A DNA stretch of 46,414 bases from Bacteroidales bacterium (GCA_016283745.1 JAEENM010000014.1:1-46414), one strand, 5' to 3'; positions 1 through 9,419 are shown, numbered from the stretch's first letter. Notes: generated from the letters alone by a model not told the origin. Translations and numbers: made by a program.

Positions 1-1053
1 CTATTTTTTGGCGGCTTTTTGCTGCTTGTGGCCTTTATGCTTTTTCTGGACTTGGGCGTTTTTCACAAAACCGACCATGTGATAGGATTCAAGGAGTCGG
101 CCATCTGGACGGCGGTGTGGATAGGCATCTCGCTGCTGTTCTGCCTTTTTATTTTCCTCAAAGCCGAATGGATTCACGGCATAACCGACAACGCCGGACT
201 GCAGGCCTATTACGACAAGTATTACTACGGAAGACTGCATCAAGGCATTGACATGAACAAATCTTTCGATGAAAACCTGAGCATCTATCGCAACACCCTC
301 GGAATGGAGTACCTTACAGGTTATTTCATCGAAAAAGCCCTGTCTATCGACAACATTTTTGTGATGATACTGATATTTGTGAGCTTCGGCATCGACAAAA
401 AATACTACCATCGCGTACTTTTCTGGGGCATACTGGGCGCAATAGTTCTGCGTTTCATATTCATCTTCCTCAGTGCCGCCCTCATCACAAAATTCGCATG
501 GGTGCTGGCTGTCTTCGGCGGCATACTGGTGATTTCGGGTATCAGGATGTTTTTCAAGAAAGATGATGAGAAAATCGACACCGAACACCACCCCGTGGTA
601 CGTTTCGCCTCCAAGCATTTCCGTGTACTGCCGCAAGGTCACGGCCACGACTTTTTCACACGTGTGGACCATAAACTATACATCACACCGCTGTTTGTAG
701 TGCTGCTGGTGATAGAGTTCTCCGACGTGCTTTTCGCTGTCGACTCCATCCCCGCCATCTTCTCCGTAACGCAAGACCCCTTCATAGTGTTCTTCTCCAA
801 CATTTTCGCCATTTTGGGATTGCGGTCGCTGTTCTTTATGCTTAGCAGCGTGGTGGACAAATTCTGGCTACTCAAATACGGCTTGGGTGTGCTGCTCACC
901 TTTATAGGTGTGAAAATGCTGCTCAACACTTTCTGGCACATCGAGATAAACACCGTAGTCTCGCTCTTTGTGATACTCGGAATACTGGTGCTGAGCATAG
1001 TGTTTTCGATGCTTTTCCCAAAGAAAGAGCCTGTAAAAGTGGAGAACCAATAA
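1..1053 (+). CDS. TerC-family integral membrane protein (5' end outside window)
   Basis: The frame is open from the first base, so the true start lies upstream of the window; a TTG at 19 is the first possible start inside but is probably internal. The protein is very hydrophobic, with about eight membrane segments. It carries acidic residues inside membrane segments, as in ALDLGVFH-like (here FLDLGVFHK), KALSIDNIFV and EFSDVLFAVDSIPAIF, which are the hallmark motifs of the TerC/Alx family. Characterised members of that family take part in metal-ion (manganese) homeostasis or tellurite resistance; which applies here cannot be told. It ends 10 nt before the acyltransferase gene, so the two may be co-transcribed. 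The family call is firm and the substrate is unknown. Confidence 0.9.
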   Translation, partial: LFFGGFLLLVAFMLFLDLGVFHKTDHVIGFKESAIWTAVWIGISLLFCLFIFLKAEWIHGITDNAGLQAYYDKYYYGRLHQGIDMNKSFDENLSIYRNTLGMEYLTGYFIEKALSIDNIFVMILIFVSFGIDKKYYHRVLFWGILGAIVLRFIFIFLSAALITKFAWVLAVFGGILVISGIRMFFKKDDEKIDTEHHPVVRFASKHFRVLPQGHGHDFFTRVDHKLYITPLFVVLLVIEFSDVLFAVDSIPAIFSVTQDPFIVFFSNIFAILGLRSLFFMLSSVVDKFWLLKYGLGVLLTFIGVKMLLNTFWHIEINTVVSLFVILGILVLSIVFSMLFPKKEPVKVENQ

Positions 1054-1063
1054 CCTGCCTCTC

Positions 1064-2404
1064 ATGCCCGAAATCTACCGCAACGGCGTTTTCTACCGGC
1101 TTGTAAAACATACCGTGAACTTCGGTCTGCGGGCCTATTTCGGCAATATTGTGATAAAAGGTCGCGAAAACCTGCCCACCGACTGTAGCTACATCCTTGC
1201 GCCCAACCACCAGAACGCCTTTCTCGACGCACTGATGATTCTTCAGATAAACAAACTCCGTCCGACGGTTTTCCTAGCTCGTGCCGATATTTTTGGCAAC
1301 ACACTGGCAAACAAAGTGTTGCATTTTCTCAAGATAATGCCCGTCTATCGCGCCCGCGACGGCAGACAGTCGCTTTCCAACAACGACACCATTTTCCAGT
1401 TATCGACCGATGTCATCCTCAACCAAGTGGCCTTATGCCTGATGGCCGAAGGCACCCACAACGACCGACGGCAACTGCTGCCGCTGAAAAAGGGGATGTT
1501 CCGCATTGCCTTCGCAGCACAGCAGAAACTCGGCGAAAAACCGCTCTACATCGTACCTGTGGGAATTGACTACGAAAGCTACGACACTCCCGGCAACCCC
1601 TCTGTAATCAACATCGGGAAAGCCATTGCGGTGAAAGACTACATGGAGTTGCACCAAGACAACAACGCTTTGGCAATCAACAAAATAAAAGAGGATTTGC
1701 GAGTGGCGATGACCGCACAGATGCATCAGATTGATTCCACCGAACATTACGACGAGTTTTACCTTTTGTCGAAACTCTATGCCGACGCTCGTGGCAAGGA
1801 ATTTGGACGTGAAACAACTTGGCTCAAGTTTGAACTACGACGTAAGATGTCGCAGAAATTGGACCGTTTGGAACAATATAATCCGCAAAATACCAGCGAT
1901 TTAGCCAAGGAAATTTCGGATACATCCACTCTCTGCAGTGCCTACGGCGTGGATTCCAATCGGCTGTTCGAGACAAAGAACAAGGTTGCGGTTGTCGTCG
2001 GCACCATACTGCTTGCGGGTATTCCTGTGGCGATTGCGCTGCTTAATTGGCGGTTGTTGGTGATGCTACTGTTGCTGTGTCCGATACCTTTCCTGCCCAC
2101 ACGTCTGCTTTTCCGCAATCAGAGCGACCCGCAGTTTGTCGGCTCGTTGAATTTTGCCGTGCAGTTTGTGCTTGTACTGCTGTATCTGCTGGCAATGACC
2201 ATAACCGTAGGACTGCTGCAAGGCTGGGGCTACGCCGCGGCGGCCTTGGTGGCCGGAATAGCGGTTTGGAGATCGGCCTACCTTTTAGGAAGTCTCGTAA
2301 AACGGCTGTTGATTGGTTGGAAAATGCTGTTTTTCAAGCAGAAAACCGCAAAAATCATGAAAGATAAGTTTGAAGAGATTTTCAAAAAAGTTGTAACCGA
2401 CTGA
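1064..2404 (+). CDS. Lysophospholipid (1-acylglycerol-3-phosphate-type) acyltransferase
   Basis: This 446-aa protein has an N-terminal PlsC-type acyltransferase domain. The catalytic motif reads NHQNAFLD at residues 48-55, that is His-x5-Asp, one residue longer than the usual His-x4-Asp. The substrate-binding motif is EGTHN at 129-133. Family members move a fatty acyl chain from acyl-CoA or acyl-ACP to a lysophospholipid at the inner membrane. The C-terminal third (about 310-400) has several hydrophobic segments absent from a minimal PlsC and should anchor it in the membrane. It begins 10 nt after the TerC-type gene. The exact acceptor lipid cannot be read from sequence; an acyltransferase for another membrane lipid is possible. 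Confidence 0.85.
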   Translation: MPEIYRNGVFYRLVKHTVNFGLRAYFGNIVIKGRENLPTDCSYILAPNHQNAFLDALMILQINKLRPTVFLARADIFGNTLANKVLHFLKIMPVYRARDGRQSLSNNDTIFQLSTDVILNQVALCLMAEGTHNDRRQLLPLKKGMFRIAFAAQQKLGEKPLYIVPVGIDYESYDTPGNPSVINIGKAIAVKDYMELHQDNNALAINKIKEDLRVAMTAQMHQIDSTEHYDEFYLLSKLYADARGKEFGRETTWLKFELRRKMSQKLDRLEQYNPQNTSDLAKEISDTSTLCSAYGVDSNRLFETKNKVAVVVGTILLAGIPVAIALLNWRLLVMLLLLCPIPFLPTRLLFRNQSDPQFVGSLNFAVQFVLVLLYLLAMTITVGLLQGWGYAAAALVAGIAVWRSAYLLGSLVKRLLIGWKMLFFKQKTAKIMKDKFEEIFKKVVTD

Positions 2405-2413
2405 AACAGGTCG

Positions 2414-3613
2414 TTAAACGCACACCAGCGCTTTTCTTTTCCTTAGTTCCATCTCCTTTTTGAACAAAGCGTTACGAATTTCGTCCAACTGACGGATGTC
2501 GGTGCTTTCGAACGAAAAACCTTCGGGCAGCGGTATGTCGTTGGCGGTGCAGAACTCCGCAAAATTGCCGTTGCTCGACCCTTGTCGGTGCTCCGACTTG
2601 AGGAACTGCAAAATCCGCAGTCCGTCCACACGCTCGGTGCAGGCTTTTACAAACAGTTGCACGGTTTTGAAATTCTTGCGCAGCGGCTGCCATACATCGT
2701 CGGTTTTCAGCTGGCTGCACAGAAATTCCGTCATCGGGGTGGGGATGTACTTTTCGTAAAGGGCGGGGAACAAATCGTAGGTCTGCCGCACTTTTTCGAA
2801 CGACGCCGTGGCGTAAAACGGGTACGAGGCATCCTGCTCGCTTACACTCTTTGCCACCGCCGGACCCGTGCCAAAAGGCACACGCTTCGACTCCCGTCCC
2901 TGTGGGAAAACAGTTTCCCTGTTGAACACCGACACACTACCCGTTTTACACAGTTTCTGCAAAAGGTAGAAATCCTCGCCGCCCTGCAGAGGCGTTATGC
3001 CGCCGCAACGCCTGTAGGCCCCCGCCGTGAACGCCATTGCCGAGCCGAGAGCCGTAAAGGCGTAGGGGTTGCCAATCTGCAACATATTTATAAGGTAGTG
3101 CCGCATGTAAATTTCGTAGCGCAGCAGGCTGCGGTCAGTGGTTGCGTTGCCCGAAAGCGGATGGTAGTACGGCACAGCGATAGCCGAAAGATGGGGATTA
3201 TGCGCAAACTGTACGGCTATATACATAAGATAGTCCTTGCCAAAGACAGTGTCGCCGTCGAGGCTGACGATGATTTTGTCTTCGGGGACGGTTTGTAAAA
3301 TGGTGTCGAACAGCTCTTTGCGGGCGTAGCCCACGCCGTGACGCTTGGCAGGCCAGCCGTGCCCTCGCGAACTGCGGTCGATTATGGTAATAGGCAGATT
3401 TTCAAGGGTTTGAAGAAAAGCGATTGTGGCCGCATTGTTGGTGCAGATTTGTTGTTTCGCCTCATCCTCCCACCAACTTTCGGGCTGGTTTACACACATA
3501 TACACTCTGAAATTGCGGTATGTCTGCTGGTTGAGACACTCCACAAGTGCGGGCAGGTTTTCCAGCTCGTCCATCAAAGGGATGGCAACGGAGATATGAG
3601 GGAGAAAGGGCAT
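2414..3613 (-). CDS. Glycosyltransferase family 2 protein
   Basis: This 399-aa protein starts with a GT-A nucleotide-sugar fold: ISVAIPLMDELENLPALVECL is replaced here only in part from the classic GT2 opening strand and helix. The metal-binding DxD motif lies in SLDGDT, and an acidic acceptor-side motif GGEDFYLL follows. It should transfer a sugar from a nucleotide donor to a lipid, glycan or protein in the cytoplasm. There are no clear membrane helices. The gene is convergent with the acyltransferase upstream in the window (9 nt between stops), and a terminator separates it from the MFS gene transcribed toward it. Donor and acceptor are unknown. Confidence 0.82.
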   Translation of the reverse strand: MPFLPHISVAIPLMDELENLPALVECLNQQTYRNFRVYMCVNQPESWWEDEAKQQICTNNAATIAFLQTLENLPITIIDRSSRGHGWPAKRHGVGYARKELFDTILQTVPEDKIIVSLDGDTVFGKDYLMYIAVQFAHNPHLSAIAVPYYHPLSGNATTDRSLLRYEIYMRHYLINMLQIGNPYAFTALGSAMAFTAGAYRRCGGITPLQGGEDFYLLQKLCKTGSVSVFNRETVFPQGRESKRVPFGTGPAVAKSVSEQDASYPFYATASFEKVRQTYDLFPALYEKYIPTPMTEFLCSQLKTDDVWQPLRKNFKTVQLFVKACTERVDGLRILQFLKSEHRQGSSNGNFAEFCTANDIPLPEGFSFESTDIRQLDEIRNALFKKEMELRKRKALVCV

Positions 3614-3624
3614 AACCGGTTATT

Positions 3625-3665
3625 GAAAAAAAATCCGCTCCGAATGGCCTCCGAAGCGGATTTTT
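3625..3665 (-). terminator. Intrinsic terminator after the MFS gene
   Basis: AAAATCCGCT (3630-3639) pairs perfectly with AGCGGATTTT (3655-3664). Read on the minus strand the stem is followed by a run of T, placed just after the stop of the MFS transporter and before the glycosyltransferase. Confidence 0.75.
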
Positions 3666-3682
3666 GTATTGTTTACCAATTA

Positions 3683-5317
3683 TTATTTGATATTGGGTTC
3701 TTCCAGACCATAGCCTTTTTTCTTGTCCACTGCCTTGAGGTAGATGGAGATAAGGAGGGCGGCTATACCGAGAGCTGCGAGCATCACAAGAGCCCAAGTG
3801 TAGTCGAGGTCGTGGGCTGCGGTGCCTTCGGCGTTGGTGTTTGTAAGCACCAGTCCGATAAGTGCGGGGAACAGGCCGAGGCCGATATTCTGAATCCAGA
3901 AGATAGCTGCGTAAGCCGAACCGATGATTTTCTCATCTACCAGCTTGGGAACGCTGGGCCACAAAGCTGCAGGAACCAACGAGAAGGAGGCTCCGAGCAC
4001 GAGGATGGTGACGTATGCAACAACGGTACCACCAACGGCGCTGCCTTTGAACATCGGAAGGATGAAGGCGAAGGTGAGGTGGCAGATAACCAGCAGTATG
4101 GAGCCGAGCATAAGCATTGTGGCGGCTTTACCTTTGTGGTCGACATAGTTGCCGAGGATAGGAGTGATGGCCACAGCCAGCAGCGGGAACACTGCGAAGA
4201 TTGTCTCGGCGGTGCCACGCATATAACCCATAAAGCAGTAGCAAACCAGAGCTATCACGGCCAGTCCCATCAAGCCGAATTTCAGACCTTTATTTTTGGA
4301 GAAATTGCTTGCAAACGAGCAGATAGCCACGATAAGCATTATGATGTACTGAACGATGGTCACAGAAATCGGGAAGGCATCGGTGCTTCCGCCCCAATAG
4401 GTGGAGGGGTCGGCTTCGGTGAGGGTGAGGTTGCACTGGAGCATATTCACGGCGTATTTCTGGAAGGGGAAGATGGCGCTGTAGTAAAGCACGCAGAGCA
4501 GAGCCACGAGCCAGAATCCGAGGCTGGTGAAAATCTTGCCAAGGTCGCTGATTTTGAAGGGATCGTCTTTCTCTTCGGCCTCGCCAGTCTGTTTGTCGAG
4601 TTTTCTGTCCATAAAGAAATAGACGATGAACATCATAAGGGCGATGCACAGCAGCACCACACCGAATTTAACGGCGTTGTCCACATGGATGTCGCCGCCG
4701 AGTTTTGCGAAATAGGGTGAGAAAATCATACAGGTGGCCACACCCAAACGAGCGAGGGCCATTTCGGAACCCATAGCCAGAGCGGTCTCACGGCCTTTGA
4801 ACCATTTCACGATACCGCGGCTTACGGTGATACCGGCCATCTCCACGCCGCATCCGAAGAGCATGAAGCCCAGGGCTGCGAGTTTTGCCGAAGCGGGCAT
4901 GCCTTTCACAAACGGAAGTATGGTGCCGATGACAGGAATTTCGCCGTCCCAGTTGAGGTGTCCGTCGAACCAAGCGGCAAGGCTGGTGCCGGGGAAATAG
5001 TCGCTGACGGCGTAGAACTTAATGCATCCGCCGACGAGCATCACAACGCCCGAAAGCACGGCGGTGAAACGCACTCCCATCTTGTCGAGGATGATACCTG
5101 CAAAGATAAGGAAGAACACGTAAACGTTGAGGAACACCTCTGCGCCCTGCATACGGCCGAACGCCTCGCTGTCCCATCCGCGTGTGTCCTGCATCAGGTC
5201 CTTGATGGGGGACAAAATGTCCATAAATACATAACTGCAAAACATGGCCAAAGCCAGTAACAACAGGGCTATCCATCTCATGGCAGCGCTGTCTCTCAAT
5301 GTGGTTTTATTTGTCAT
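3683..5317 (-). CDS. Major facilitator superfamily transporter
   Basis: The protein is 544 aa with about twelve membrane segments and a polar central loop rich in Lys, Asp and Glu (around 'DKQTGEAEEKDDPFK'). The first half has the family loop pattern GIILDKMGVRFTAVLSG, the typical motif between helices 2 and 3. It should move a small solute across the inner membrane; the substrate is not predictable, though the layout is reminiscent of MFSD1-like and oxalate/formate-type branches. I start it at ATG 5317 (MTNKTTLRD...) rather than the longer open frame to 5428: the extra residues are AT-rich and not transporter-like, and a TATTTTTG promoter box at 5347-5354 lies between the two starts. Confidence 0.85.
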   Translation of the reverse strand: MTNKTTLRDSAAMRWIALLLLALAMFCSYVFMDILSPIKDLMQDTRGWDSEAFGRMQGAEVFLNVYVFFLIFAGIILDKMGVRFTAVLSGVVMLVGGCIKFYAVSDYFPGTSLAAWFDGHLNWDGEIPVIGTILPFVKGMPASAKLAALGFMLFGCGVEMAGITVSRGIVKWFKGRETALAMGSEMALARLGVATCMIFSPYFAKLGGDIHVDNAVKFGVVLLCIALMMFIVYFFMDRKLDKQTGEAEEKDDPFKISDLGKIFTSLGFWLVALLCVLYYSAIFPFQKYAVNMLQCNLTLTEADPSTYWGGSTDAFPISVTIVQYIIMLIVAICSFASNFSKNKGLKFGLMGLAVIALVCYCFMGYMRGTAETIFAVFPLLAVAITPILGNYVDHKGKAATMLMLGSILLVICHLTFAFILPMFKGSAVGGTVVAYVTILVLGASFSLVPAALWPSVPKLVDEKIIGSAYAAIFWIQNIGLGLFPALIGLVLTNTNAEGTAAHDLDYTWALVMLAALGIAALLISIYLKAVDKKKGYGLEEPNIK

Positions 5318-5346
5318 AACGTTTGAAATTTTTACAATTAAGACTG

Positions 5347-5370
5347 CAAAAATACGATATTTTTGGCAAA
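5347..5370 (-). promoter_or_regulatory. Promoter of the MFS transporter gene
   Basis: On the minus strand, TTTG (5370-5367) is followed after 12 nt by TATTTTTG (5354-5347), matching TAnnTTTG. The box is about 30 nt upstream of ATG 5317. The rest of the gap up to 5621 is AT-rich with no gene that I can support. Confidence 0.6.
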
Positions 5371-5621
5371 AAAAGAAAGTTTCGAGGGCAAAAAAACGGC
5401 GGCAGTTGCCTATTTTGTTGATTAACATTACTTTATTTTATGCGTTGATGCCGTATTCTTGCTGTTATTTTGGACTGAAAAAACCTGTAGCGACATTTTT
5501 TTGCATCGTTTTGACTTGAAAAAGACTACAATCAAAAATAAAAACGTATTTTTGAAAACACGCCTGCAAGCGTTCCGTTTCTTGCAATTGTCTGACAATA
5601 AAAAAGATACACTAACTACAG

Positions 5622-6389
5622 ATGAAAAAACATATAGCCGATTTCGTTATTGCCGAAAAGAAAACCATCGGGAGCAGCTATTTCACCCTGCTGCTGAAGT
5701 CGCCCGAGGCCTTGCCGGAGATACTGCCCGGACAGTTTGTGGAGGTTCAGGTGCCGGACAACAAAGAGGTGTTCCTGCGCCGTCCTATCTCCATACACGA
5801 CGTGGACTATGCCGCCAACACGATGACCTTGCTTGTGCAGGTGGTGGGCAAAGGCACCCGCACCTTGTCGCAGCTTGCCGAGGGTCGCACTCTCAACCTC
5901 GTATATCCCTTGGGCAACGGTTTCTCCATTGACGGGCAAAAGCCGCTGCTTGTGGGCGGAGGCGCCGGTATCGCACCGCTGCTCTACACCGCCAAGAAAT
6001 ACAGCGAAAAAGGCATACGTCCCGCCATACTTTTGGGCGGCCGTACGGCGGAGCTTATTCCGGTAAAGGAAGAATTTCGGCCCTACGGCGAGGTGTTTTT
6101 CGCCACCGAGGACGGCTCGCTGGGCGAGAAAGGCCTTGTAACACAGCACACTGCCTTCGGCAAGAGCTACGACAGCATACTCACCTGCGGTCCTACGCCG
6201 ATGATGAAAGCCGTGGCGCGTCACGCCCTGAAGAACGGCATACGCTGTCAGGTGTCGCTGGAAAACACCATGGCCTGCGGCGTGGGAGCCTGCCTGTGCT
6301 GCGTAACCAAAACCGACCACGGCCACCGCTGCGTGTGCAAGGACGGCCCGGTTTTCAACGTCGAAAATATGAAAGAATGGGCAAATTAA
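5622..6389 (+). CDS. pyrK: Dihydroorotate dehydrogenase B, electron transfer subunit
   Basis: This 255-aa iron-sulfur flavoprotein passes electrons from PyrD to NAD+ in class 1B dihydroorotate dehydrogenase (pyrimidine synthesis, cytoplasm). Visible parts are an N-terminal FAD-binding barrel with FLRRPISIHD, an NAD-binding segment with VGGGAGIAPLLY, and a C-terminal [2Fe-2S] cluster with Cys219-x4-Cys224-x2-Cys227-x11-Cys239, the last within CKDGPVF. This cysteine spacing is diagnostic for PyrK within the ferredoxin-reductase family. Length fits the family. The catalytic partner pyrD lies 304 nt downstream on the same strand, separated by repeat-rich DNA, so the pair may have two promoters or a long intercistronic region. 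Confidence 0.93.
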   Translation: MKKHIADFVIAEKKTIGSSYFTLLLKSPEALPEILPGQFVEVQVPDNKEVFLRRPISIHDVDYAANTMTLLVQVVGKGTRTLSQLAEGRTLNLVYPLGNGFSIDGQKPLLVGGGAGIAPLLYTAKKYSEKGIRPAILLGGRTAELIPVKEEFRPYGEVFFATEDGSLGEKGLVTQHTAFGKSYDSILTCGPTPMMKAVARHALKNGIRCQVSLENTMACGVGACLCCVTKTDHGHRCVCKDGPVFNVENMKEWAN

Positions 6390-6665
6390 TTAATAATTAG
6401 TAATGAGTAATTAGTATTTAGTAATTAGTTTGCAGTTAAAATTGAAATGCTCCTTGCCGCAAGCGGCAGAATTACGAAGTAATCGTGAACACAGATGAAA
6501 TAAATCAGTAATGTGAACAACTCTAGGGAATCTAAATAATTATTTCGCCGAAGGCGAATATATTTACAAGATTAAAAAGATTTCACGAGCCGAAGGCGAG
6601 TAGGGAAAAAATAAAAATCTACAAGATTTACAAGATCTCGCGAGCCGTAGGCGAGCAGGAGAACA
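6386..6665 (+). repeat. Repeat-rich spacer between pyrK and pyrD
   Basis: This gap holds no gene. It begins with degenerate TAATTAG-type simple repeats (6386-6428). It continues with small hairpins: TGCCGCAAGCGGCA (palindrome), ATTAC-GAA-GTAAT, and three copies of a unit centred on CGCC/GAGCC-GAA-GGCGAG near 6546, 6587 and 6642 (GTA in the third). Each unit is flanked by a phrase like ATCTACAAGATTTACAAGAT. The CCG-GAA-GGCG cores can fold into 4-5 bp hairpins. It looks like an intergenic repeat family rather than a regulatory site. Confidence 0.6.
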
Positions 6666-6693
6666 AAAACAAAAAGATTTAAAGAAAAAAACA

Positions 6694-7593
6694 ATGCTGG
6701 AAGTAAAGATACACAACCTGTCCCTGAAAAATCCGGTGCTTACCGCGTCGGGGACTTTCGGATATGGCGAGGAGTTCGCCGATTTTATCGACCTTAGCCG
6801 CCTTGGCGGGATAATAGTGAAAGGCACCACGGGCTCGCACCGCGAGGGCAACGCCTACCCACGTATGGCCGAAACGCCTTCGGGTATGCTCAACGCCGTG
6901 GGACTGCAGAACGCCGGCGTGGACGTGTTCTGCCAAAAGACCTACCCCCGCATCTGCGACATCGACACCAACATTATTGTGAATGTTTCGGGCTCTAGCA
7001 TCGAGGAGTATTGCGAGACGGCAGCCAAAATCGACGCTCTGGACAAGATTCCCGCCATAGAGTTGAATATCTCGTGTCCCAACGTGAAGAAAGGCGGCAT
7101 GGGCTTCGGCACCGACCCCAAGATGGCCGCGCAGGTGGTGGGCGAAGTCCGCAAGGTGTATCATAAAACGCTGATAGTGAAGCTTACGCCCAACGTTACC
7201 AGCATCGCCGACATCGCCAAGGCTGTGGAGGAGGCGGGCGCCGACTCGGTGTCGCTTATCAACACGATACTGGGCATGGCCGTGGATGTGGAACGCCGTC
7301 GTCCTGTGCTCTCCACCATCACCGGCGGACTGTCGGGTCCTGCCGTGAAACCCGTGGCGGTGCGTATGGTGTGGCAGGTGGCCAAAGCTGTTAAGATTCC
7401 TGTGATAGGCCTCGGCGGCATAGCCTCGGCCAACGACGCCCTCGAATTCCTGATGGCCGGTGCCACGGCGGTGCAGATAGGCACAGCCAATTTCCTCGAC
7501 CCCACCGTTACCGTTAAGGTGGTAGACGGCTTGCAGGACTATCTCAACCGTCATAATATCAAAGATATACACGACATAATTGGCATAATATGA
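6694..7593 (+). CDS. pyrD: Dihydroorotate dehydrogenase B, catalytic subunit
   Basis: This 299-aa FMN-binding TIM-barrel enzyme oxidises dihydroorotate to orotate. The class 1 active-site cysteine sits in [13 protein letters not shown]. Substrate- and FMN-binding segments are [13 protein letters not shown] near the N-terminus, [10 protein letters not shown], and [19 protein letters not shown] near the C-terminus. Together with pyrK upstream this identifies the NAD+-dependent class 1B heterotetramer instead of the fumarate- or quinone-linked types. The start at 6694 fits family length. Its stop overlaps the start of the next gene by 4 nt (ATGA), so the kinase is translationally coupled. Confidence 0.94.
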   Translation: MLEVKIHNLSLKNPVLTASGTFGYGEEFADFIDLSRLGGIIVKGTTGSHREGNAYPRMAETPSGMLNAVGLQNAGVDVFCQKTYPRICDIDTNIIVNVSGSSIEEYCETAAKIDALDKIPAIELNISCPNVKKGGMGFGTDPKMAAQVVGEVRKVYHKTLIVKLTPNVTSIADIAKAVEEAGADSVSLINTILGMAVDVERRRPVLSTITGGLSGPAVKPVAVRMVWQVAKAVKIPVIGLGGIASANDALEFLMAGATAVQIGTANFLDPTVTVKVVDGLQDYLNRHNIKDIHDIIGII

Positions 7594-8438
7594 TACTCGT
7601 GGCCGACAGCGGGGCAACCAAAACCGACTGGTGCCTCATCGATAAAAAGGGGGAACGCAGGGCTTTCACCACCATCGGGCTGAATCCCACCTACTTGGTC
7701 GACGGCAGTGTGCTGGACGGCGAAATTGCCTGTCTAGCCGAAGATATGCGTTGCGCCGACAAAGTGCGGAAAGTCTTTTTCTACGGTGCCGGCTGTTCCG
7801 ACGAGGAAAACCGACAAAAGATTGCCAAATCCACAGCAAGACATTTTGTAAACGCTGATACAGAGGTGTTTACCGACCTATTCGGAGCCTGCCGCGCCTG
7901 TTGCGGCAACGCCGACGGCATTGTGGGGATTCTCGGAACAGGCTCTAACTCATGTATTTACCAAGGCGGAGATATCGTGCAAAACATACCGTCGGCGGGG
8001 TATATGCTCGGCGACGAGGGCTCGGGTACCTACATCGGTAAACAGCTGCTGAAAAAGTACCTCACCAGACGGATGCCTAGCGACATCGAGGCAGAGTTCC
8101 GCGAGTTTATCAACAACCTGAGTCGCGGCGAGATACTGGACATAGTGTATCGGCAGCCCTCGCCGAACAAGTTCTTCGCCTCGCTTACGCCTTTTGCCTT
8201 GAACAACGGCCGTAACGCCTTTATCAACACCCTTCTGGGCGACTGTATGGACGATTTCTTCGAAAACCAGATATGCCTCTACGACACCGAGTTGAAGGAC
8301 TTGTATATGGTGGGCTCTGTGGCGTCGATTCTGGAAAAAGAGCTGCGGGAGTGCGCCGCCAAACACGGCTTTGTGTTGCGGAAAACCTTGCAGAAACCCA
8401 TCGAAGGACTTGCGGAATTCCACGCCAAAAAGGGTTGA
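7590..8438 (+). CDS. BadF/BadG/BcrA/BcrD-family ATPase, N-acetylglucosamine kinase-like
   Basis: The 282-aa protein has the actin/hexokinase-like ATPase fold. The N-terminal phosphate-1 motif is [13 protein letters not shown], a second glycine-rich loop is [12 protein letters not shown], and [15 protein letters not shown] follows, a segment typical of N-acetylglucosamine kinase homologues. It probably phosphorylates an amino sugar (for example GlcNAc from peptidoglycan or host glycans) in the cytoplasm. It overlaps pyrD by 4 nt, though no metabolic link is obvious. No second ATPase or radical-enzyme domain is present, so a BadF-type reductase activator is less likely. Confidence 0.8.
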   Translation: MILVADSGATKTDWCLIDKKGERRAFTTIGLNPTYLVDGSVLDGEIACLAEDMRCADKVRKVFFYGAGCSDEENRQKIAKSTARHFVNADTEVFTDLFGACRACCGNADGIVGILGTGSNSCIYQGGDIVQNIPSAGYMLGDEGSGTYIGKQLLKKYLTRRMPSDIEAEFREFINNLSRGEILDIVYRQPSPNKFFASLTPFALNNGRNAFINTLLGDCMDDFFENQICLYDTELKDLYMVGSVASILEKELRECAAKHGFVLRKTLQKPIEGLAEFHAKKG

Positions 8439-8560
8439 AAACGCTTCGGAAATTGCTTTTTTTGCGTTTCGAGACGAAAAACGGGAGAAAAATATTGTTT
8501 TTACAAAAGTTTGATATTTAACATTTTACAAACGTAATTCTGCAAAAAAATTAAAAAAAT

Positions 8561-8591
8561 TTTGTCAGAACAAAAAAAGTGTGTATCTTTG
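8561..8591 (+). promoter_or_regulatory. Promoter for tRNA-Asp (and possibly tmRNA)
   Basis: TTTG (8561-8564), 19 nt, then TATCTTTG (8584-8591), a full match to the Bacteroidota TTTG-N19-TAnnTTTG consensus, about 40 nt before the tRNA. Confidence 0.75.
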
Positions 8592-8632
8592 CAACCTCAA
8601 AACGAGAGAAAAGTTCTTTAAAAAAGAAACAC

Positions 8633-8710
8633 GGTTCGGTAGTTCAGTTTGGTTAGAATACATGCCTGTCACGCATGGGGTCGCGAGTTCGAGTCTCGTC
8701 CGGACCGCCA
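8633..8710 (+). tRNA. tRNA-Asp (anticodon GTC)
   Basis: The cloverleaf is complete. Acceptor GGTTCGG (8633-8639) pairs with CCGGACC (8700-8706), with one G-U pair. The anticodon loop CTGTCAC gives GTC, and the T loop GTTCGAGTC is present. The 3' CCA is encoded (8708-8710). Confidence 0.96.
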
Positions 8711-8737
8711 AGGCTCTCCAAAAGAGAGCTTTTTTTG
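8711..8737 (+). terminator. Intrinsic terminator after tRNA-Asp
   Basis: GCTCTC (8713-8718) pairs with GAGAGC (8724-8729) across a short A-rich loop and is followed by seven T. Confidence 0.8.
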
Positions 8738-8794
8738 TATCTACATACAAAGGAAGATATTTGAAATACGGTATTGTAAATACTTCATTATCAA

Positions 8795-9188
8795 GGGGCT
8801 GACCGGTTTTGACAGCAAGGATAATGGGTATGTAAGCATGCAGGTTCAGGCATCAACAACCTCAATAAGGGATGCGAAACAATAATTGGCGAAAATACTT
8901 ACGCTCTTGCTGCCTAACCGAAGCATAGTAGGTTAGCTTAATCCTGCCCACAGTGGGTGGGACAAGACATCTCCCGCCGACCTCGCCCGTCGGTAGGCGA
9001 CCAGGAGGTGCTCGTGAGTACGGGATAGCAGCGTGTATTCCCCGCCCGCGCTGTAAAATTTTAGGGGATAAGGTCGGATTTGGGTGTCTTTGTCCGGGTC
9101 CGGCTCGAAAACCAATCAAAGAATAAGCATGTAGAAAGCGTATTTGTTACTTGTTTGGACGGCGGTTCGACTCCGCCCAGCTCCACTA
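8795..9188 (+). ncRNA. ssrA: tmRNA (transfer-messenger RNA)
   Basis: The 5' end GGGGCTG (8795-8801) pairs with CAGCTCC (9178-9184) to form the acceptor stem, and GGTTCGACTCC near 9163 is the T arm. The tag frame at 8888-8917 reads GENTYALAA then TAA, close to the Bacteroides-type tag. The RNA rescues stalled ribosomes and marks the released protein for proteolysis. After the discriminator A (9185) the genome reads CTA, not CCA, so the CCA end must be added by nucleotidyltransferase. The 3' end of ssrA is a classic integration site, and recombinase remnants lie directly downstream. Confidence 0.95.
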
Positions 9189-9209
9189 GGGAAATGAACT
9201 TTCCTTTGC

Positions 9210-9246
9210 AAAAACACTGGTAATCAAAGAGATTGTCAGTGTTTTC
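9210..9246 (+). terminator. Probable ssrA terminator hairpin
   Basis: AAAACACTG (9211-9219) pairs perfectly with CAGTGTTTT (9237-9245), with an inner AATC/GATT pairing. It ends in four T, 22 nt after tmRNA. Confidence 0.6.
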
Positions 9247-9419
9247 TGCTTTATGGAGACTCCCACTCTCTGAACTCTTGTTTCACCGGTTCAATCAGGG
9301 TGACCAGGAGTCCAATGCTTGCAGAAACTTGCTGACAATCTTACATATATCCACAACCACCATCCACCAAAGAGGTGTCTGCATAAGGTGGAGATGGATG
9401 GAATGAAAATGTTCAAAAT

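Noticed and set aside
3338-4720. A 460-codon plus-strand frame across the MFS gene
   Set aside because: It lies opposite a clear 12-helix transporter and continues into the glycosyltransferase region; the translation has no recognisable domain.
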